NCBI GenBank assembly: GCA_003176045.1
Contig: PSRM01000032.1
Span: 1-47,003 of the forward strand
Direction: 5' to 3'
Length of the DNA: 47,003 bases
From: Verrucomicrobiota bacterium
GTDB taxonomy: Bacteria; Verrucomicrobiota; Verrucomicrobiia; Limisphaerales; UBA8199
Shown: in pieces, positions 28,024-38,001 of the stretch
Layout: every line of letters starts with the position of its first letter
How positions within the stretch are numbered: the first letter of the stretch is position 1
The notes under the pieces: generated by a model
The model's input: only the letters and a program-made list of their open reading frames with translations
What the model was told of the DNA's origin: nothing
Databases searched by the model: none
Program-made: the position numbers and the translations under genes

Positions 28024-29166
28024 ATGAGTAACAGCCATCGGTCATTTTTCGAAGTGGTTCAAGAGCGTGGAGGGGCCGTTAACCCGGCTAGACTTCCGTT
28101 TCCGCTTCAAGACCTCGCTAACATTACCTTAGACTCCTGTACGCAGATTCGAGTCAAGATCAATTCTTCGCCCTTGCTATGGCCACTTGGCGAAGCCCAG
28201 ATCCAAATCGTCAACAACGATGACTTTAATGCTTTTGCGCATCATCGCCAGGGATGTGAGGGAATTGGCATATATTTAGGCACCTTCGAGCGTTTGACAA
28301 AGCTTTCGATCGCGTTGTGGTCAGAAGAGGGACTGCTATCGAACGCACGCGTTGGATGGCGCGCGAATGAAGTCCTTCAAGACTACGTTGGTGCATGCGA
28401 GCTTGAACACTGGCGAACGCTGCACAAAAGCATCCTGAGCGAAGAGCACTTGGCGCAGCGTCGCATGAATACTGCGTTGACCTCGCTCTGCTACGTGTTC
28501 ATGCACGAGGTTGGACACCTTGTCAGAGCGCATATTCCGTTCTTGTCTAAACGTGCGAGTTGCGAGATCGCGACACTTTACGAGCGCGGTAACACCTCCT
28601 TGCCTTGCTCCAACACGGAATTACAGTTCTTTGAAATCGACGCTGATGTGCATGCGGTAGAAGCGGTGACCGATTTTGCTCTTACGACTTGGGCAAAGGG
28701 TAGGATTTTTCCAGTGAACTTCGCGTACCCGAAGGGAGACCTGTTTTCATACCTTGTGGATTTTTACAGGGGAGTGTGTATGGCGATGTTCTGCCTCGAT
28801 TGCGGTTCAACGTCAAGGCGTCTGGCCTCGCGTAGCAACCACCCCGTCGCGGCAGTAAGGCTTGGAATCGCATGTCTGGCTTCCATGCGCTTGTTGGACC
28901 ATCCATTCCAGATACCTCAGAAGACGGCTTTTGCCGCGTGTGTTGCGGCGTCCATGGAAGTCGGAGACTTGTTTACGAGGAAGGGATTCTCAGCACTTAC
29001 ACTTGAGAACGACCTTATCCTAATGCTCGAAAAATCTGCTGAAATGATGAAACGATCAGAATTCTACCTGGATGGGAAACAATCTGCAATCGATGAGCGC
29101 TTGCAAAGTATGGGACGAGACCCACGGCATTTTGATCAATACAGAGACTTCTACAAAAGGAAATAA
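28024..29166 (+). CDS. HExxH metallopeptidase (M48-like gluzincin)
   Basis: A 380-residue zinc peptidase. Zinc ligands are H161 and H165 in FMHEVGHLV; the third is E204 in FEIDADVHAVE (an ExxAD box). Further on, SNHPVAAVRLG resembles the HP-x-R element at the end of M48 catalytic domains. There is no signal peptide or membrane anchor, so it is cytoplasmic, unlike HtpX or Ste24. Next to a nuclease and a coiled-coil gene, it may process a partner protein after a stress or phage signal. It ends 18 bp before hsdM. Confidence 0.82.
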   Translation: MSNSHRSFFEVVQERGGAVNPARLPFPLQDLANITLDSCTQIRVKINSSPLLWPLGEAQIQIVNNDDFNAFAHHRQGCEGIGIYLGTFERLTKLSIALWSEEGLLSNARVGWRANEVLQDYVGACELEHWRTLHKSILSEEHLAQRRMNTALTSLCYVFMHEVGHLVRAHIPFLSKRASCEIATLYERGNTSLPCSNTELQFFEIDADVHAVEAVTDFALTTWAKGRIFPVNFAYPKGDLFSYLVDFYRGVCMAMFCLDCGSTSRRLASRSNHPVAAVRLGIACLASMRLLDHPFQIPQKTAFAACVAASMEVGDLFTRKGFSALTLENDLILMLEKSAEMMKRSEFYLDGKQSAIDERLQSMGRDPRHFDQYRDFYKRK

Positions 29167-29184
29167 GGCTTTGCCAATTTTCGC

Positions 29185-30765
29185 ATGAACTGGATGCCAA
29201 TGACCTCTTCCACCACCACCGCCCAATCCCTCGCCTCCCTGCTCAAATCCGCCCGGGACATCATGCGGAAGGACAAAGGGTTGAACGGAGATCTGGACCG
29301 GTTGCCGTTGCTGACGTGGATCATGTTTTTGAAGTTTTTGGATGATCTGGAGCTACAGCGAGAACAGGAGGCGAAGTTGGCGGGGAAGAAATTTAAGGCA
29401 GCGGTCGAGGCGCCGTATCGGTGGCGGGACTGGGCGGCGAAATCGGATGGGATCACGGGAGATGAATTGCTGGCGTTTATTAACAACGAGGAAACTACAA
29501 GGCCGGACGGGAAGAAGGGAGCGGGGTTGTTTCGGTATTTGCGGACGCTGACCAGCTCGAATGGGGACGATCGGCGGGATGTGATTGCGACGGTGTTCGA
29601 GGGGGTGGATAACCGGATGAAGAGCGGGTATTTGCTGCGCGATGTGGTGAACAAGGTGGCCGCGATACATTTTACATCGTCCGAGGAACTGCACACGCTG
29701 GGCGCGCTGTATGAGACGATGCTGCGCGAGATGCGGGATGCGGCGGGGGATTCGGGCGAGTTTTATACGCCGCGAGCGGTGGTGCGGTTCATGGTGGCTG
29801 TGACCGATCCGCGGCTGGGCGAGACGGTGCTCGATCCGGCCAGCGGCACGGGCGGATTTTTGGTCGAGGCGTTCAATCATTTAGCCGGCCAGGTGAAGAC
29901 GGTGGCGGACCGGCGCGTGCTGCAGGAGAAGAGCCTTTTTGGGTGCGAGCCGAAGCCGTTGCCCTATTTGCTGTGCCAAATGAACCTGCTGTTGCACGGT
30001 TTGGATGCGCCGCAGATTGATCCGGGCAACGCGCTGCGGTTTAAGTTGACGGATATCGGGGAGCGGGACCGGGTGGATGTTATTCTGACGAATCCGCCGT
30101 TCGGCGGCGAAGAAGAGCGCGGGATACAGGGGAATTTTCCGGAGGACAAACAGACGGCGGAGACGGCGCTGCTGTTCCTCCAGCTTATAATGAGGAAGTT
30201 GAGGCGCTCGCAGGGTTCAGGGTTCAGGGGGCAGGAGTTGGGGGAGAGGGTTCAGGGTTCAGGGTTCAGGGTTTCAAGGGCGGCGGTGGTGGTGCCGAAT
30301 GGGACGCTGTTTGGAGATGGGGTTTGCGCTAGGATCAAAGAAGAGCTGCTCAAGGAATTTAATCTGCACACGATTGTGCGGCTGCCCAATGGTGTGTTTG
30401 CGCCTTATACCAGCATTCCGACGAATATTTTGTTTTTTGATCGGTCGGGGCCGACGCGGGAGGTGTGGTATTATGAACAGCCGCTGCCGGAGGGGAGGAA
30501 GAATTATACCAAGACTGCGCCGATACAATTTGAGGAGTTCGCTCCGGTTATAAGTTGGTGGGACAAGCGCGAAGAAAATGAACGAGCGTGGCGAGTACCG
30601 GTGGCGGAGCTACTTGCTAATGGGTGCAATTTGGATCGGAAGAACCCGAGGGCGAAAGAAGATATTACGCATCTACCGCCGGAGGAGCTGGCGGCGAGCA
30701 TCTTGCAGAAGGAGCAGCGGATAGCGGAGATTATGGGGAATATACAAGCACTGCTGAGGAAATAA
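29185..30765 (+). CDS. hsdM: type I DNA methyltransferase, M subunit
   Basis: The N6-adenine methyltransferase of the restriction system, 526 residues. The N-terminal helical HsdM_N domain has LPLLTWIMFLKFLDDLE. The SAM-binding motif I is LDPASGTGGFLVEAF, and the catalytic motif IV is ILTNPPFGG (NPPF at 303-306). Residues 343-364 (SQGSGFRG... GSGFRVSRA) are encoded by nine 7-bp repeats just before AAVVVPNGTLFG. The array length (63 bp) keeps the frame now. ATGs at 29194 and 29200 are alternative starts. HsdS follows after a 495-bp repeat-filled gap. Confidence 0.95.
   Translation: MNWMPMTSSTTTAQSLASLLKSARDIMRKDKGLNGDLDRLPLLTWIMFLKFLDDLELQREQEAKLAGKKFKAAVEAPYRWRDWAAKSDGITGDELLAFINNEETTRPDGKKGAGLFRYLRTLTSSNGDDRRDVIATVFEGVDNRMKSGYLLRDVVNKVAAIHFTSSEELHTLGALYETMLREMRDAAGDSGEFYTPRAVVRFMVAVTDPRLGETVLDPASGTGGFLVEAFNHLAGQVKTVADRRVLQEKSLFGCEPKPLPYLLCQMNLLLHGLDAPQIDPGNALRFKLTDIGERDRVDVILTNPPFGGEEERGIQGNFPEDKQTAETALLFLQLIMRKLRRSQGSGFRGQELGERVQGSGFRVSRAAVVVPNGTLFGDGVCARIKEELLKEFNLHTIVRLPNGVFAPYTSIPTNILFFDRSGPTREVWYYEQPLPEGRKNYTKTAPIQFEEFAPVISWWDKREENERAWRVPVAELLANGCNLDRKNPRAKEDITHLPPEELAASILQKEQRIAEIMGNIQALLRK
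30212..30274. repeat. AGGGTTC heptamer array inside hsdM
   Basis: Nine consecutive 7-bp units: two perfect AGGGTTC, three degenerate, three perfect and one AGGGTTT. Total 63 bp, i.e. 21 codons, in frame. Gain or loss of one or two units would shift the frame about two thirds of the way into the gene. Confidence 0.95.
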
Positions 30766-30822
30766 GATTTTTAACCACGGATGAACACGGATGGACACAA
30801 GGCGGCGGAGCAGCCGAATATG

Positions 30823-31189
30823 GACAGAATCATTGAGGGACAGAATCATTTTCAATTAGAAATGATTCTGTCCTGCCATGATTCTGTCTCAGAATTTGCG
30901 CGGCCTGGGAGGATTCTAATGGATAGCAGTGCGCATGAGTCGAGTTTTCTCCGGAACGTGGAAAATGGTGCCGCGTCAAGCAACACCCAGATGGCATCTC
31001 TTAATCCCGTAGGGATGACAGAAAATAGCCCAGCGTTTCAACGCTGGGACCGATATGGCAGGCCAATCGAATCCCGTAGGGACGACAGAAAATGGTCTTT
31101 GTTCTGTCGTCCCTGCGGGACTTATTCCGCGCCGGGGCACGAACCCAGCGTTGAAACGCTGGGCTATTATCTGCCGTCCCTGTGGGACT
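30823..31189. repeat. repeat block between hsdM and hsdS, including composite copy B
   Basis: 30823-30887 has a GACAGAATCAT direct and inverted cluster. 31003-31189 is the second copy of the composite element, with inner stems CCCAGCGTTTCAACGCTGGG and outer CCCGTAGGGA / TCCCTGTGGGA boxes. The 495-bp gap 30766-31259 holds no gene. It separates methyltransferase and specificity genes that normally abut. Confidence 0.9.
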
Positions 31190-31259
31190 ATGACGAGCCG
31201 GACGGCCGTAGGCCGGTGGCGTTCGATGGGCTAATCAGCCAACCCCGCGGCCAAGGAGC

Positions 31260-32444
31260 ATGAAAGGACCGTGGCCAAAGGTCAGGTTGGGGGAGGTGCT
31301 CATGGAGCGGCGAGAGGTGCCTTCCGACGAGGACATCGCCTTAGGGAAGGTTCGAATTCTTTCGAAGATTAGCTTCGATTCTGGAATCATCGAGGTGCGT
31401 GCAGGGTCTGAAACAAACACGGGAATGATTCTGGCCAGGCCTGGCGACCTCGTCATTTCGGGGATTAATGCGGCCAAGGGAGCGATCGCAGTTTATGGAG
31501 CTGAAAACGGAGACCCAATCGCGGCCACTATCCATTACGGTGCCTACACACCGAAGCTTGATCGCGCCGACCTGAGATTTTTGTGGTGGTTCTTTCGCAG
31601 CAATCCTTTTCGTAACTTGCTGAATGAACATCTTCCCGGCGGCATTAAGACGGAGTTAAAATCAAAGCGGTTGTTGCCCATCCCCATTCCTCTCCCGCCG
31701 GTGTCCGAGCAGCGCCGCATCGTGGACCGGATCGAGGAACTGGCTGCACAGATCCAGGTAGCGCGCTCGCTACGCGTACAGTCTGCTGCTGAGGGAAAAG
31801 CATTAAGTCTCGCTGCCTCCGAAGCGGTCTTTCGCAATCTCAAGAACCAGGTCGGAAGTAGGCGACTCGCTGATGTTTGCCTGACCATTACGGACGGTGA
31901 TCACAACACGCCTCCGTTTACCGTTGAGGGTGTGCGGTTCATTTTCGTAGGAAACGTGTCGAGCGGAAAGCTACACTTCGAAAATGCGAAATGGGTAGAT
32001 CCTTTGTACTTTAGGTCTCTAAGCAGCAGCCGCGTCCCGAAACGCGGCGACATTCTCTACAGTGCCGTGGGAGCGACACTCGGCATACCCGCTCTTGTTG
32101 ACCTTGACGAGTCGTTCTGTTTCCAGCGCCACATCGCCATTTTAAAGCCGGACCTTGAGCGAGTGGATAGTTGCTTCATTCGTTATATGCTGTCCTCGAG
32201 GTCCGTATTTGAGCAGGCGTGGTCTTCAGCCACCGGTTCTGCCCAACCAACCGTGCCACTTCGCGCCATTCGCGATTTACCCATTCCCGTTCCCCCTCTG
32301 CCTGATCAATGCCGTATCGTGGCCGAACTCGACGCAATTCAGGCGCAAGTTGACTCGTTGAAGCGACTCCAGGCGGAGACGGCGGCGGAATTGGATGCGC
32401 TGCTGCCGGCGGTGTTGGATCGGGCGTTTAAGGGGGAGCTGTGA
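31260..32444 (+). CDS. hsdS: type I restriction-modification specificity subunit
   Basis: Sets the DNA target of the HsdR/M complex, 394 residues. It has two target-recognition domains (about 5-150 and 205-345). Each ends in the conserved proline motif and helix: LPIPIPLPPVSEQRRIVDRI and LPIPVPPLPDQCRIVAEL. The two long helices (about 155-185 and 355-385) separate the half-sites. TRD1 contains PGDLVISGINAAKGAIAVYG and TRD2 KRGDILYSAVGATLGIPAL, the usual TRD core. The frame is intact. Confidence 0.95.
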   Translation: MKGPWPKVRLGEVLMERREVPSDEDIALGKVRILSKISFDSGIIEVRAGSETNTGMILARPGDLVISGINAAKGAIAVYGAENGDPIAATIHYGAYTPKLDRADLRFLWWFFRSNPFRNLLNEHLPGGIKTELKSKRLLPIPIPLPPVSEQRRIVDRIEELAAQIQVARSLRVQSAAEGKALSLAASEAVFRNLKNQVGSRRLADVCLTITDGDHNTPPFTVEGVRFIFVGNVSSGKLHFENAKWVDPLYFRSLSSSRVPKRGDILYSAVGATLGIPALVDLDESFCFQRHIAILKPDLERVDSCFIRYMLSSRSVFEQAWSSATGSAQPTVPLRAIRDLPIPVPPLPDQCRIVAELDAIQAQVDSLKRLQAETAAELDALLPAVLDRAFKGEL

Positions 32445-32518
32445 GGACGGCATGACCACGGACCACAGACAACGGACCTGGTGAAAAGATGAAGGCGCAA
32501 ACACGATTGCATCGCCGC

Positions 32519-32719
32519 TCAAGCGGCACTCGTTCCTCCCATGATCGGATGGGGCTCGGGTTTTGTCAGATTCGGCGCCGGCTGGTTGTAGGGCGCCGGC
32601 CGCCGCTCCCCCAGAGGCATTGGATTCGAAAGGCTGCCTTCCCGAAGGATCATCGTCCCATCCTCCAGCGTTTCGACGCTGCTCCCATCCTGATACTTTT
32701 CAATGGTCGGCTTTATCAT
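32519..32719 (-). CDS. possible small hypothetical protein
   Basis: 66 residues with plausible composition: IKPTIEKYQDGSSVETLEDG, then a Pro-rich tail. The third-codon positions are mostly G/C, as in the real genes here. There is no clear ribosome binding site. A poor promoter-like TTGAAC / TAAGTA pair lies upstream. It may be a lineage-specific small gene or chance. Confidence 0.4.
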   Translation of the reverse strand: MIKPTIEKYQDGSSVETLEDGTMILREGSLSNPMPLGERRPAPYNQPAPNLTKPEPHPIMGGTSAA

Positions 32720-32788
32720 AGAGCATACTTACACGCGGCGGGTTTGATGTTCAAAGTCATACTCAGTCGAAGCCTGGATTGAGAATAT

Positions 32789-32820
32789 GATTAAGATTAA
32801 GAGAAAGAGTAAGATTAAGA
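32789..32820. repeat. GATTAA-type hexamer array
   Basis: A run of ATTAAG hexamers with a central AGAAAG unit. Closely related arrays lie at 22144-22177, 33131-33162, 37885-37917 (reverse orientation), 38447-38480 and 43158-43190. The gap 32720-33014 has no gene I can support. Confidence 0.93.
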
Positions 32821-33014
32821 GATGGGGAAATGCCCCGGGATGGAAAACGACGAAGTGGGGGACAAAGTGGAGGACGAAGTGTGGGACGGGTGGAATATTG
32901 TTGAGCGGCAATGCATAAGATATTTTAACGAAAAGATTGCAAACGGGGTTGACTTAAGGCAAAACTATTAAAATTTACTAGGTCGGCTTTGGAGAAGCGC
33001 TTCTCCTAAGAATC

Positions 33015-36000
33015 GTGACCCATACAGAAAGAGTAACCTGGGGCGGTTGGGGAGACCAGGCCCGCTCGTCAATTCAAGAGAGCGGTAAAGGAGCAGGCTT
33101 GTGCCTTCATTCCACAACGGACTCTTCGGGGATTAAGATTAAGAGAAAGATTAAGATTAAGAGCCCCTGCCCCTCCGGCCTTCCAGCTAAACAAGGCCTC
33201 TATGACCCCCAGTTTGAGCACGATGCGTGCGGGGTGGGATTTGTGGTCAATATCAAGGGGCGCAGGTCGCGGTCTATTGTCCGGGATGCCATAACCATCC
33301 TGATGAATTTGCGCCATCGTGGCGCTTGCGGGTGTGAGAACAATACGGGCGATGGGGCGGGCATTCTGATCCAAACACCTCATCTGTTTCTGCAACAGGC
33401 CTGTGAGGAGGCCAAAATCCAGTTGCCGGACGAGAAGCAATATGGGTGCGGCCTGGTTTTTCTACCGCCGATGGCGGAGCACCGGCAGCTTTGCGAGCGC
33501 GCGCTGGAGCGGATCGTGCGCGAAGAAGGCCAAACCTTTCTGGGCTGGCGCAGTGTGCCGGTTAACAATGGCGCTTTGGGCGAGACGGCCAAGGCGGCCG
33601 AACCGGTGATCCGCCAGGTATTCATTGGACGCCATCCGAAACTGGGGGACGACATGGCGTTCGAACGCAAGCTCTATGTCATCCGGCGCAGGGCCGAGGC
33701 GGAGATCCGCTTTGGGAATCCCGAATTTGGCCAATGGTTTTATGTGCCGAGCCTTTCGCACCGGACCCTGGTCTATAAAGGGATGCTCATGGCCGAGCAG
33801 CTTGATGCGTTTTTCCCGGAACTGGCCGATCCGCTAATGCAAAGCGCGCTGGCGCTGGTCCATTCGCGGTTCAGCACCAACACCTTTCCGAGCTGGGACC
33901 GGGCGCATCCTTATCGCTACGTCGCGCATAACGGGGAAATCAATACGCTGCGAGGCAATATTAATTGGGTGCACGCGCGGCAGGCGCTGTTTCAATCTTC
34001 GCTTTTTGGGGATGATCTCAAGAAGATTCTGCCGGTGATCTGCCCGGATGGCAGCGACTCGGCGATGTTCGATAATTGCCTGGAGATGCTGGTGCTGAGC
34101 GGACGCAGCCTGCCACACGCGGTCATGATGATGATTCCGGAGCCGTGGCAGCATCATCAGACCATGAGCGACGAGAAAAAGGCGTTCTACGAGTATCATC
34201 GCTTTTTGATGGAGCCATGGGATGGGCCGGCTTCGATTTCTTTTACCGATGGCGTGCGCATCGGCGCTGTGCTGGACCGGAATGGGTTGCGGCCATCCCG
34301 ATATTATGTGACAAAAGACGACACGCTGGTGCTGGCGTCGGAAGTGGGCGTGCTCGATTTTCCGGCGGACCGTATCGAGGCCAAGGGCCGGTTGCAGCCG
34401 GGCCGCATGTTGCTGGTGGACACCGAGCAAAAGCGCATCGTTTCGGATGAAGAGCTGAAGCACACGATAGCCACACAGAAGCCGTACCGGGAATGGCTAA
34501 ATCGCTTCGTGGTGCGGGTGGATGATTTGCCCGAAGCGCCGCCTTTGCCGCCTCCGGACAAGGCAACCCTGGTGCAGCAGCAGCGGGCGTTCGGCTACAC
34601 GTTTGAAGACGAGCGGTTCATTCTCACGCCAATGGCGACTGACGGTGTCGAGCCACTGGGTTCGATGGGCACAGATACGCCTCTGGCGGTGCTGTCGAAC
34701 AAGCCGCAGCTACTCTATAACTATTTCAAACAGCTTTTCGCGCAGGTGACTAATCCGCCGATTGATTATCTGCGCGAGGCGATCATAACCTCGACCGAGA
34801 CAGCGCTCGGAGCGGAGGGTAATTTGCTTGAGCCGACACCTGAAAATTGCCGATTCCTGAAGTTTGAGACGCCGATTCTTTCGAATGAGGAAGTTGCGCA
34901 GATTAAGCAGCTAAAGCATCCGGGGTTTAAGGCGGCGGTGTTGCCGATCCTGTTTGGAGCGCGGACGGCCTCGTCCGCGAGCGACCGTAAGGGAGCGCTA
35001 AACGGCGCCGAAAGCCAGACAGAACTCGCGAACGAGGCCGTCCGCAGCTCCGGGTCTGAACTCGCGGACGAGGCCGTCCGCGGCTCCGGAGCAGCTCTCG
35101 AACAAGCGCTAACCGAACTGTACGCCAAAGCCGACCAGGCCATCATCGAAGGCGCGAACATTCTTTTGCTGTCAGACCGGGACATTTCCAAAGACCGCGC
35201 GCCAATCCCCGCACTACTGGCCGTGGCGGGTCTGCACCATCACCTGATCCGATCCGGCACTCGAACTCGTGCCAGCCTGGTTTTGGAATCGGCCGAGCCG
35301 CGCGAGGTCCATCATTTTGCGCTGCTGATCGGCTATGGCATCAGCGCGATCAATCCTTACCTGGCTTTCGATACGCTCGATGATTTGATCCAGCAGGGCT
35401 TGAGCGAGAAGGTGAGCCGCGAGAAGGCGTTCGCAAATTATATCAAAGCGGCTGTGAAGGGTGTGCTGAAGGTCGCCTCCAAGATGGGCATTTCGACTAT
35501 CCAAAGCTATCGCGGGGCGCAAATTTTTGAGGCCATCGGGCTGAACTCGAAATTTGTCGAAAAATATTTCACATGGACTCCTTCCCGTGTCGAGGGAATC
35601 GGAATCGAAGAAATCGCGCGTGAAGTTTTGCTGCGGCATCAGGCGGCTTTCGGCGAGCGGCAGGATAACGGCCACGTGCTCGATCCCGGCGGCCAGTATC
35701 AGTGGCGAAGCGACGGCGAATTCCATCTCTTCAACCCCACCACCATTCACAAACTTCAGCAAGCCGTCCGCAACAACGATTACAAAGCTTTCAAGGAATA
35801 CTCGACGTCAGTGAACGAACAGGCGCGCAACCTATGCACGCTGCGCAGCCTGTTCGAGATCAAGTTCTCCGCCAAACCGATCCCGATTGACGAGGTTGAG
35901 CCCGTCGAAAGCATCATGCGCCGCTTTAAATCCGGCGCGATGAGCTACGGCTCGATCAGCCAGGAGGCGCACGAGACGCTGGCCATCGCCATGAACCGCA

Positions 36001-37880
36001 TCGGCGGCAAGAGCAATACGGGAGAAGGCGGCGAAGACCCGCAGCGATATGTGCCGCTGCCGAACGGCGATTCAAAAAACAGCGCCATCAAACAGGTGGC
36101 CTCGGGAAGGTTCGGGGTGACGAGCCTTTATTTGATCAACGCACACGAGCTGCAAATCAAAATGGCGCAGGGGGCAAAGCCGGGTGAAGGCGGCCAATTG
36201 CCCGGACACAAAGTCTATCCCTGGATCGCGCGGGTTCGGCACTCCACACCAGGTGTCGGTCTTATCTCCCCTCCCCCGCATCACGACATTTACTCGATCG
36301 AGGACCTGGCCCAACTCATCCACGATCTCAAAAATGCCAACCACGAGGCGCGCATCAGCGTGAAGCTCGTGGCTGAGGTCGGTGTGGGCACCATTGCAGC
36401 CGGTGTAGCCAAGGCCCATGCGGATGTCGTTCTGATCAGCGGCCATGACGGCGGAACGGGCGCATCGCCGCTGACCTCCATCAAACACGCCGGCGTGCCG
36501 TGGGAACTGGGGCTGGCGGAGACGCATCAAACCCTTTTGCTAAACAACCTGCGTGGCCGAATCGCGGTCGAGGTGGACGGCCAGCTAAAGACCGGGCGTG
36601 ACGTGGTGATAGCTGCGATGCTCGGTGCTGAAGAATTTGGGTTTGCTACTGCGGCGCTGGTGTCGATGGGCTGCATTCTGATGCGTGTGTGCCACAAGAA
36701 CACTTGCCCGGTGGGAGTAGCGACGCAGGATCCCCGGCTGAGAAAGCATTTTATGGGCAAACCGGAACACGTAGTGGCTTTCATGCGGTTTATTGCGCAG
36801 GAGGTTCGGGAATTGATGGCCCAACTGGGCTTCAAGACACTGAACAACATGGTTGGGCGCAATGATCGCCTTGAGATGGCCGGGGCGGTTGCGCACTGGA
36901 AGGCGCGCGGACTTGATTTCTCGAGCATTCTTTATCAGCCGGAAATTTCGCCGTTCGTGAAGCGTTTTTGCCAGGAACTTCAGAATCATGAGCTGGATAA
37001 AACGCTCGATCGCCAAATGCTCCTGCGTTTGTGCGAGCCGGCCGTGGCTCGACGCGAGCCGGTCCGAGCCACGCTGCCAATCCATAATTCCAATCGCGTG
37101 GTTGGGACGATGGTGGGCAGTGAGATCACGCGGCGCCACGGCGCCGCGGGCCTGCCTGAAGACACCATCCGGCTGCGGTTCAAAGGCTCAGCAGGCCAGA
37201 GCTTTGGCGCGTTTATGCCCAAAGGCGTCACGTTCGAGCTTGAGGGCGACGCCAACGATTACTTCGGCAAGGGGCTCTCCGGCGCAAAGCTGATGGTTTA
37301 TCCTCCCCGAGGCTCAACCTTTGCTCCCGAGGAAAACATCATCATCGGCAACGTGGCGTTCTATGGCGCGACGAGCGGCGAGGCCTACATAGCGGGGGTG
37401 GCCGGCGAACGATTTTGCGTGCGCAATTCCGGTGTCAATACCGTGGTCGAGGGTATTGGCGCGCATGGCTGCGAATATATGACCGGCGGTCGGGTGGTGG
37501 TCCTGGGCAGGACCGGCAGGAATTTCGCAGCGGGAATGTCGGGAGGCATCGGTTATGTGTTGGACATGCAGGGCGACTTCGCCAGCCGCTGCAACCTGGA
37601 GATGGTGTCGCTCGGGCCGGTGGAGGACGACGAGGAAATCACCGAACTCAAACAAATGATCGAGCGCCACGAGGAATACACCGGCAGCCGCCGGGCGGCC
37701 TCGATCGTCGTTTCCTGGGAAGAGTTCCTGCCGAAATTCGTAAAGGTGCTGCCGAAGGATTACGCGAGGGTGCTGGCAGCGTTAAGCAAGGTGCAAGAGT
37801 CCGGTTTGAGCGGTGAAGACGCAGTGATGGCGGCGTTTGTGGAGAATACAAGGGATGTGGCGAGGGTGGGTGGGGGATAG
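33015..37880 (+). CDS. gltB: glutamate synthase (NADPH) large subunit
   Basis: Makes glutamate from glutamine and 2-oxoglutarate with GltD. At 1621 residues it is longer than the usual ~1500. The class II glutaminase starts after a propeptide at Cys72 (HDACGVGFV). The FMN synthase domain has [24 protein letters not shown] and [15 protein letters not shown]. The 3Fe-4S cysteines lie in [19 protein letters not shown]-terminal GXGXG domain ends the protein. The propeptide includes KIKRKIKIK, translated from a hexamer array. Residues about 648-692 are translated palindromic repeats. No ATG lies between the array and Cys72, so the array must be translated unless a rare start codon is used. Confidence 0.96.
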   Translation: MTHTERVTWGGWGDQARSSIQESGKGAGLCLHSTTDSSGIKIKRKIKIKSPCPSGLPAKQGLYDPQFEHDACGVGFVVNIKGRRSRSIVRDAITILMNLRHRGACGCENNTGDGAGILIQTPHLFLQQACEEAKIQLPDEKQYGCGLVFLPPMAEHRQLCERALERIVREEGQTFLGWRSVPVNNGALGETAKAAEPVIRQVFIGRHPKLGDDMAFERKLYVIRRRAEAEIRFGNPEFGQWFYVPSLSHRTLVYKGMLMAEQLDAFFPELADPLMQSALALVHSRFSTNTFPSWDRAHPYRYVAHNGEINTLRGNINWVHARQALFQSSLFGDDLKKILPVICPDGSDSAMFDNCLEMLVLSGRSLPHAVMMMIPEPWQHHQTMSDEKKAFYEYHRFLMEPWDGPASISFTDGVRIGAVLDRNGLRPSRYYVTKDDTLVLASEVGVLDFPADRIEAKGRLQPGRMLLVDTEQKRIVSDEELKHTIATQKPYREWLNRFVVRVDDLPEAPPLPPPDKATLVQQQRAFGYTFEDERFILTPMATDGVEPLGSMGTDTPLAVLSNKPQLLYNYFKQLFAQVTNPPIDYLREAIITSTETALGAEGNLLEPTPENCRFLKFETPILSNEEVAQIKQLKHPGFKAAVLPILFGARTASSASDRKGALNGAESQTELANEAVRSSGSELADEAVRGSGAALEQALTELYAKADQAIIEGANILLLSDRDISKDRAPIPALLAVAGLHHHLIRSGTRTRASLVLESAEPREVHHFALLIGYGISAINPYLAFDTLDDLIQQGLSEKVSREKAFANYIKAAVKGVLKVASKMGISTIQSYRGAQIFEAIGLNSKFVEKYFTWTPSRVEGIGIEEIAREVLLRHQAAFGERQDNGHVLDPGGQYQWRSDGEFHLFNPTTIHKLQQAVRNNDYKAFKEYSTSVNEQARNLCTLRSLFEIKFSAKPIPIDEVEPVESIMRRFKSGAMSYGSISQEAHETLAIAMNRIGGKSNTGEGGEDPQRYVPLPNGDSKNSAIKQVASGRFGVTSLYLINAHELQIKMAQGAKPGEGGQLPGHKVYPWIARVRHSTPGVGLISPPPHHDIYSIEDLAQLIHDLKNANHEARISVKLVAEVGVGTIAAGVAKAHADVVLISGHDGGTGASPLTSIKHAGVPWELGLAETHQTLLLNNLRGRIAVEVDGQLKTGRDVVIAAMLGAEEFGFATAALVSMGCILMRVCHKNTCPVGVATQDPRLRKHFMGKPEHVVAFMRFIAQEVRELMAQLGFKTLNNMVGRNDRLEMAGAVAHWKARGLDFSSILYQPEISPFVKRFCQELQNHELDKTLDRQMLLRLCEPAVARREPVRATLPIHNSNRVVGTMVGSEITRRHGAAGLPEDTIRLRFKGSAGQSFGAFMPKGVTFELEGDANDYFGKGLSGAKLMVYPPRGSTFAPEENIIIGNVAFYGATSGEAYIAGVAGERFCVRNSGVNTVVEGIGAHGCEYMTGGRVVVLGRTGRNFAAGMSGGIGYVLDMQGDFASRCNLEMVSLGPVEDDEEITELKQMIERHEEYTGSRRAASIVVSWEEFLPKFVKVLPKDYARVLAALSKVQESGLSGEDAVMAAFVENTRDVARVGGG
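33131..33162. repeat. GATTAA hexamer array translated in the GltB propeptide
   Basis: Same array as 43158-43190 over its length. It reads [10 protein letters not shown]. The propeptide is removed in GOGAT maturation, so the insertion would be tolerated. Confidence 0.93.
34956..35089. repeat. GCGGACGAGGCC repeat cluster translated in GltB
   Basis: One inverted copy at 34956-34983 and two direct 32-bp copies at 35022-35053 and 35058-35089, which differ at three positions. It reads as [11 protein letters not shown] and [11 protein letters not shown]. It sits in the central domain of GltB, between the glutaminase and synthase domains. Confidence 0.95.
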
Positions 37881-37884
37881 GCTT

Positions 37885-37960
37885 TCTTAATCTTAATCTT
37901 TCTCTTAATCTTAATCCCCTCCATTCAACCTAATCTTAATCTTAATCTTCTTCTCAACCT
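37885..37960. repeat. CTTAATC hexamer arrays (reverse orientation)
   Basis: Two arrays, 37885-37917 and about 37931-37950, of the GATTAA family in inverted orientation, directly after the gltB stop codon and before the four-helix-bundle gene. Confidence 0.92.
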
Positions 37961-38001
37961 CTCTCTAAATCCCAATCCTAATCCAAAACCAAACAAACCC
38001 T

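Noticed and set aside
30781..31263. 160-codon open frame between hsdM and hsdS
   Set aside because: The whole frame lies in repeat elements (GACAGAATCAT cluster and composite copy B), and the peptide has no domain character.
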